Source: Mesostigma viride
Lineage: Eukaryota; Streptophyta; Mesostigmatophyceae; Mesostigmatales; Mesostigmataceae
Assembly (NCBI GenBank): GCA_009746045.1
Contig: RPFO01000256.1
Span: 1,138,196 to 1,202,195, forward strand
Reading direction: 5' to 3'
DNA: 64,000 nt
Part shown: positions 57,820 through 64,000 of the stretch, piece by piece
How the letters are laid out: the number at the start of each line of letters is the position of its first letter
Numbering within the stretch: the stretch's first letter is position 1
Program-made: the position numbers and the translations under genes
The notes under the pieces: generated by a model
The model's database searches: none
Seen by the model: the letters and a program-made list of their open reading frames with translations, nothing else
What the model was told of the DNA's origin: nothing

Positions 57820-58413
57820 TCGGCTACATAATACTACATCTATCTAACAGCATTCTAACTACAACATCTATCTAGGCAGCCGCACGCTGCCCTAGGGGAG
57901 CTATCTGGCGTGCCTCCCACGGGATTGCACACGCGGGCGCTTCCCCACTGGGGGGGGCTCATTGTCCTCTATGACCTGGGCCCACTTGGCCTTGTCCATC
58001 ATCTTCTTCCAAATCACGGAGAGGCCTTGGCCCCCCATGTCCTCTACAAGCTAGCTGTTCTTTGAAGGCGCGGGCCTTGCGGCGTCGAGCATATTGCGGG
58101 GCGCCCGGCCCACGTAAGGAGGTGCCGGCCAGGCTGAGCTGGGCGCAGCCCCGCCGGGGGGGCACGTGAGGTGTCTACCTGGTTGGTGCGAGCTAAGCGC
58201 CCTACTGACTGCATGCGCCGCTGCTTAATGGTGCTTGTGATATATATGGCATGCCGAGGTACAGGTCTTCATTGCGAACATGAGCAGCGTAACCTACACG
58301 AAAAATGGATCGCAGCATGTTGGTGACCGCGCCGTCTAGCTTTCTGGCAAGGTCAGCTGTGAGGGTCCACGCCTCGGCCCCGTACGTAAGAACAGGGAGG
58401 ACTAGGACCTTAA
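57820..58413 (-). mobile_element. 3' end of a second copy of the same LINE
   Basis: Closely matches 53830-54430, with small indels that break the frame. The copy is interrupted at 58414; its continuation resumes near 60195. Confidence 0.75.
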
Positions 58414-60190
58414 TTAATTAATTAATTAATTAAACTCGTGCTCCCGTTGGGGAGTCACGGAGCACCGAAGTGCTTTTAATCCCTGTGTGTGCACAACAGG
58501 AGAAAGGGCAGAGACCCCCAGTCTCCTTCATGCCAAAGGCATGCCACAGCTGCATTCGGGCGCGCTAGCTAAAAGACATGCTAACGATCCGGCAAACTGT
58601 GGGTGCAATAAGACCCATGTGAGCATATCATAGCAAGGAGCTTGGGCAAGTAATCTGATCGAGGCCATGACGTAGCATGGCTGTACAAAGACTAAGCTAA
58701 GGCTGTGGCTGGTTGTGTACCGTGCGTGAGCGGTGCACGTGACTACGTATGGTGGCACAGCTAGGCATGCAAACATTCTAAGCATGGCTGCCATGGCAAC
58801 AGTGACTACCAATGAAGTCAAGCTAGGGCTATTCTAGTCTAGCCCGCTGGGGGCGTCCACATCTTGTGGTTGATCATCAGGTCCCCGCCCCGCCAGTACA
58901 CCTTTGGCTTCTGGGGGTCCTGCTTGTGGCGGAGGTATTCAGGCCACAGGTCACGTCGCTGCTGCTGCTGAGCGGGGGTCAGGTCGTCGTCCAGCGTCCA
59001 GGTGAGGTCGTGCAACCGCTTGCGACGAGAGAGGAACCGCTGCTTGTCCTCACGGGAGGGGAAGGTGAGAAGGACTGGTGGGGGAGCCGCCTTGTCCCGT
59101 GAGTGGGGAAGGCGGTGGCACCCACGCAGTTCTACCTCACCTACCGGGCCCATGAGGGTAAGGAGCTCAGTGGTCGTCGGCAAGGGAGGTTGACGTCTCA
59201 CCTGGCTTCAAGGGGAAGCGACGCAGCATGCACCACCCGGCAGTCGCGGCGGGCGCGGTCGGTGGCCTCCCGTTGTTGAGCCTGGCGAAGGTCTTCAAGC
59301 TCCTGGAGCTTCGTAGCGATGGCGTCGGTGGTGGAGGCGGTCGCTGTCCGCAGCAGGTCCGCATAGGAGAGGGGCGGGAGGTCACCAGCTTCCAGCCGGG
59401 GTGGCTGGGATGCGATGGTGGCCGTCTGCTCCGCTATCTTGGGGACCTGTGAGGCCAGGGCCTCGGTGTGGGCGGTGATGGCTTCAATCTTCTTTATGAG
59501 CACGCCGCACTTGCCCTCCACCTGGTTATATAAGGCGAGAGACAAGTGCAGCGTGCGTTTCCGATGCCTGTGCCGCGGTGTGCAGCGTCGTGAACTGGGG
59601 CTGGAGCTTGTGGACGACCTTGGTTTCCACATTGGAGACCCGGGCCTCCACCGTGTTGAGCGTCGTGTTCAGCGAGGTCAGCTTCTCGGCCAACGGCCAG
59701 GTCACGTGCTCCTCCAGCACTGCTCGGATGTCGTCCTTGCAGAGGGAGGAAGCCGATGTCGGGCTGTCGGCCGCGCAGGCTGGGCTGGGGTGCGGATCTT
59801 GGCGGCGATTTTGTCGATAGGTAGCTGGTAGAAGCTGCACATGATGGCGAGGCGGTGGTCGTATGCTGGCAGGGTGAGGAACCTCTCCACGTTCTCGGCG
59901 TGGATGGGCGCATAGGGCCCATGGAGCTTGAATTCCTGTGCTAAGAAACGCACTATTTCGACGCATTCTGCTTTGGACAGTTGCATCCATTCGCTGAAAG
60001 AAAAGCGGTCGTCATTTGGTAGGTACTCAAATAGCTGTCGCCATTTGTGGGCGTAGCAGGGTTTCTTGGGCTCTGGCGAGGCGCTTGGCGATGGGTTTGC
60101 TGGCGGTGGGTTGGCGGGCCCAGAAGGCTGGGCCAGGACGATGGCGAGTGGGTTCGGTTCGGAGCCGGCAAGCTCCTTTTCCAAACCTCG
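58414..60190 (-). mobile_element. LINE of a second family nested in the LINE copy
   Basis: Starts with an AATTAATT run and a tail ACTCGTGCTCCCGTTGGGGA, and holds ORF1-like frames on the minus strand (58839-59201, 59198-59632, 59494-59922, 59702-60184), broken by indels. The C-terminal part (VLLTFPSREDKQRFLSRRKR, DDDLTPAQQQQRRDLWPEY) resembles L1-type ORF1 RNA-binding domains. The Met at 60184 (MEKELAGSEPNPL) is the likely start. No RT follows here. Confidence 0.65.
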
Positions 60191-61430
60191 TTTGCTTAAA
60201 CAGGTCCTGTATCTCTATCTTGCCCAAGGGCTTGCGCCACAGGGCCCGGTATTGGCGTAAAGCGTGCCAGGCGAGGGAGATACGGTGGTCCACATCGGCC
60301 TCGCAGCTGGGGAGTAAGCTACCCAGCAACTTGACGCGGTCCCGATACTGGACTTCAATGAGAGCCATCAAGTAGAAAGAGGTCGGGCGGTGGCTGAGTG
60401 AGCCCAATCGCCAGAGCCGGTCTTCTTGCTGTCGTCGGCATAGATGATGTCCGCCAGCCGGATCTCCGTGTCCGCCCCGCCATATGCCAGAAACGGTTGT
60501 CGACCTGCACCCCTGGTTCCCTACCCACGATGCGGGCCAAACCGCTTGCACGCCTGAATCATTACGTATTCGACCACAATAATGAACAGAGGTAGGGTGA
60601 CAGCACGCAGCCCTGCCACACACCCTTCTGTAAAGGGCATGGTGGCGTGGTCCCGTAGGAAGTGCGCACCGAAGTGGTGGACCCGCTTCATACAGGTTGC
60701 GGATGACAGCAATAAGGGGGCCGGCGGGGGATCCGGAACAGAGCGAGGATGTCCCACCGGCGCAGGCCAGAAAACCGAATCGAAGGCTTTGATGAAGTCC
60801 ACCAGCACAAGGTGCAGAGGGGACTCACCTGAAGGCGTCGCAGTTCTTCCACGAGACAGCGAGTGAGCGAAGAGCGCCTGTACTGTGTTGCGACCTGGAC
60901 GGAAGCCGTGCTGAGTCTCGCTGAGGTGGCCGTCCAGGGCCGTGCGCAGGCGGTTCAGGATGAGTCGCATGAGAAGCTTGAGGGGGGCACTTTGGATGCA
61001 CACCCCTCTGCAGTTACCGGGGTCGGCGGGCGACCCCTTGTTCTTGTGCAGCATCGTGCGAAAACTGTGTTGCCAGGCCGCTGGGGGCGGTTGCGACGTC
61101 GGACAGCAGAATGCGGTTGCAGATAGATATCCCGGAAGAGCAGCATGACACCAGTGTCCTCAAACTCGGCAGCGAGTTTCACGACCGCGGCCGGAATCTC
61201 GTCGGAGCCTGTGGCGGCGGCGTAACGCAGGCGCTAGCTGGACCGCCTCCGTGACCTCGCGGGAGGTGAAAGGAGGCATGTCTGACGGGCCGCCGAGCGG
61301 GCCGGTCAGCGGGGGGACTAGGTAGTCCGCCGCGGACCTGGGCGGGGCCGGGGGCCCGGCTGGGCCGCCTGCCAGGGCGGCCAGGCGGGCGGCGGCGGCT
61401 GGTAAGTATACTAGTACAATCGGATAGTTG
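60191..61430 (-). pseudogene. rest of the interrupted LINE reverse transcriptase
   Basis: Matches the RT of 53939-56245 (LSETQHGFRPGRNTVQALF, LHLVLVDFIKAFDSVFWP, LLGSLLPSCEADVDHRISL) but with many frame changes and a deletion around the YADD region, so it is inactive. It ends at about 61400 in the Ala/Pro/Gly-rich linker. Confidence 0.75.
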
Positions 61431-61670
61431 TCTCACTTAATAGTACGTGCCATGCGCGTTCCATGAGTAATTTACACGTAACTGCGTCACGTGAGCGTAA
61501 GTCCTCAGGGAAATGAATATGGTGGGATATGGGGTGCATGGATTAATTATAATTAATTACATGGGGGGAACATAACTCCATTGGGAGTACACAAAGCACA
61601 TATCCCTGAGAAGGGGCATATGGCTTTTAATACATTCTGGGCTACTTCCTCTGGGCACGTGACTCCCCTC
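61431..61670. other. short non-coding stretch, inverted tail copy
   Basis: 61560-61660 is the inverse of 53290-53370 (ACTCCATTGGGAGT, GAAGGGGCATATGGC). No gene. Confidence 0.5.
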
Positions 61671-62530
61671 GCTGCATGCAGATGTGGCGGCAATGGGCAG
61701 CACGCTGGCTACTGAGCTCCCTCACCTGTCCACCACCGTCACCTCCACCTCCACCAGGTCCTCGCCTCCACCTCCACTGCCACCTCCCTCCTCCACTGCC
61801 GCCCTCAAAGCCCAGCTCAATCCTCGACATCGACCAGCGCCTCAAGGACACCGCCATCGCCATCGAGTGCCTGCAAAACAGTGCAGGCCTTGACCGCCAA
61901 GGCGGTGAAGGACATGCATTGCCGCCAAGCCAGCCCCCGCTGGCCTAGCCGGCGATGCCCCTCCCACCCAGACCTGGGCGGACCTGCTCAAGCACCACAC
62001 CACCTCCACCACCTCCACCACCTCCACCATTGCGGCACAGCTCAAGCAACAAGCCCTCAACCTCCGCGAGGAGGCCAACCGCACCCAGCGCAGCCACAAT
62101 GTCATCGTCAAGCACTTCGACCAGCCGGCAGATGATACCTCGGCGACTCTTCTCATGGCATTCAAGCGCGACATTCTTGCCCCGGCCATGCAACTCACTG
62201 GTGAGGCTGCTGCGGATGTCGGTTGCCCGCCTTCCCCGCGCGCGGGGTAAGGATGGCCCGGCTCCCCTGCTCCTCACCTTTAAGTACATGCATCGCGGAT
62301 AAGCTGTCGATGCCGCAAGAAGCTCTCGAGGACTTCCTACACGCTGGATGACGACTTGACCCTGGCCCAGCAACAGAGGCGACGGGAGCTACGTACGGTC
62401 GCCGGACCTATACCTCCAGCTCCGGCATTATTAGCACAGGGGGGAAATAAACCAGTATACTGGAGGGGGGATGTCATGCATCCACGTCGACCACAAGCCC
62501 TGCTGATCTTGATCAGGATACAGCCAGGTT
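61671..62530 (+). pseudogene. LINE ORF1 fragments on the plus strand
   Basis: Translation gives LDDDLTLAQQQRRRELRTV and NKPVYWRGDVM, matching the ORF1 end at 58839-59201 in the opposite orientation. The frame is broken several times. Ser/Pro/Thr low complexity upstream (61690-62100). Confidence 0.6.
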
Positions 62531-64000
62531 TTGGCTGGGGTTCATGCTGTTGACTACACAAGGTTGACAGGTCCATTACAGACCATGTATTCAGAAATGT
62601 ATATTTGTACATACTTCTCACAATGGTCTGGGAACCTACATTCTGGGGTTTATAGGGCGGGGTTCGATTCCCTGGTATTATGTTTCTACAAGCTGGCCTG
62701 TTCAGGTGTTTGCCTGTTCAGACTTCGATTCCCTAGTTCCCCAGGGCAGGATTTATTTGTTGCCTATGTGTTTCATTTTGTCATTTGTTAATTGCTGTGG
62801 CAATTTACCATCTGACAAGTAGACGGGCGCCGTAAGACGGGCGCCAATACTACCCTGTTGAGAGAATGACAGGCAAACTATTGTAATACGCCTTACTTTG
62901 TCAAGTGGTATATTAATTGCCATGGATATACAGTATTGTGCTTATATTAAATATGTACTGCCAGGGTTTTATGGGATTATTATCTGGGATTAATGTACAT
63001 AACTCACCGCCAGAAGGTCATTGTACTGGAGGCTCTACCGAGGTGATGGGATTAGTTCCTGGAGAAGACCTCATAGAATATAACCTGTATGTATTTAATT
63101 TTGTGTGTTTCCAATATCTGGTGGTACCCTGTAATGCCACTTCCATAGGTTTTTCTCCATTTCTCATGGAATGGTTTTCCCTGTGGCAGATCTGTTTCTT
63201 TTCCAGTTCCTTAAAAGAAAGGGCTAGGGGAATGGCATTGGCCGGCCATTAAAGACATCTGTTCAAGCTTCAAGCTGGAGTGAAGGACATTTCAAGCTAC
63301 TTCAAGGGTCCCTGGCAGGGGATGTGATCCCTAAAGAAAAGAAGGGATTGGTTGGAGTTAACGTAAAGGATTTACGTTAGGTGGATAGAGATTGTTACGC
63401 TCTTTCCAACGGCACCTTGAACGCCTCATTTGGTTACTGGACGTAAAAGTTATGACGTTCCTAGGCTGTGCCGACAGTACCCGGCGCGCCACTGTGGGCG
63501 CGTACGGACACAGGATGTACAAGTGTCACTATGATAGTCCGCAGGACGTTGACAGGACTTGTACAGGACTTGATGGTCAATTGATAGGTGTCTTGACGTG
63601 CCCCAGGTTGGCCAATACATCAGTACGTCAAATACGTCGGCCTCAAAATACGAGTATTTTAAGTGGAGCCTGGCAGAATACGTCACCAGAATACGTGGCA
63701 GTCACATCAGTCCGGCGCAGCGCCGGTACCACCCCGGTAATTCCCGCGCGAAAGTTGACGAAATTCGGTGCGCGCGTGCAATGTTGACTGAAATTCGGTG
63801 TGCACGGCTATGGTGACGCGAAAATTTATTGCGATCTGATTACGCAACCATTTTGGACGTTATTTCGCTTGTTCGGACGTTGATTACATAAGGAAAAGTA
63901 TCGTACATTAAAAAACCTGAAAAACAGTTTCTTTTTTTTCTGCAGCGAGGGCACGTGGGCAGCAGGCGGGCGTTTTGCACACCAACCGGCCCGACCCGTG
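62531..64000. other. right-hand end, no recognised feature
   Basis: About 1.5 kb with only short open frames. Contains CGGGCGCC pairs (about 62822-62845) forming a small repeat, and CCGGCGCAGCGCCGG (63711-63725), a perfect inverted pair. I see no gene. Confidence 0.5.

Overview
The window looks like part of a large DNA virus genome (Nucleocytoviricota) integrated in a eukaryotic, probably green-algal, chromosome, followed by transposon-rich non-viral DNA. From the left edge to about 38.7 kb it holds compact, GC-rich, bidirectional genes of giant-virus type: a PrimPol/UL52-type primase, a D6/D11-like SF2 helicase, a capping-enzyme-like nucleotidyltransferase, many small membrane proteins, a SLATT protein and an ADP-ribosyltransferase-like protein. 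No rRNA, bacterial operon signal or plasmid backbone was seen. The algal host is inferred from the transposon types and gene content and is not proven.

The most striking locus is an adenosylcobalamin-dependent (class II) ribonucleotide reductase at 6531-11438. It is cut into four exons by three GT-AG introns of 693, 925 and 1256 nt. Joined, the exons total 2034 nt, exactly in frame, and keep the catalytic cysteines. The introns contain six or so other viral genes on both strands, and in each the 3'-most nested gene is antisense and starts just inside the splice acceptor. A PduO-type cob(I)alamin adenosyltransferase, which makes the cofactor of this enzyme class, is encoded 4 kb away at 1859-2401. 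A family of small proteins with a C-x9-C-x(10-12)-C-x2-H module recurs six times, three of them inside the introns.

Transposons have hit the viral part after integration. A piggyBac element (TTAA target duplication, 15149-19351) splits one viral gene and itself carries a truncated LINE with an 11-bp target duplication. An 8.4-kb copia-like LTR retrotransposon (23904-32292, 5-bp duplication) splits another. Both host genes read through in frame if the insert is ignored. Many other viral genes have single frameshifts, mostly at G/C homopolymers, so assembly error competes with true decay as the explanation.

Region by region: 1-6.5 kb small viral genes, SLATT, adenosyltransferase, primase, capping-like enzyme; 6.5-11.4 kb reductase with nested genes; 11.4-15 kb membrane protein and helicase; 15.1-19.4 kb piggyBac; 19.4-23.9 kb membrane and coiled-coil genes; 23.9-32.3 kb LTR element; 32.3-38.7 kb further viral genes with two tandem-repeat arrays; 38.7-39.7 kb a long inverted repeat near the apparent viral edge; 39.7-40.8 kb one coiled-coil gene; 40.8-64 kb AT-richer DNA with a gag-only LTR element, several LINE copies, a piggyBac relic, a 650-bp GGGA microsatellite and stretches with nothing recognisable.
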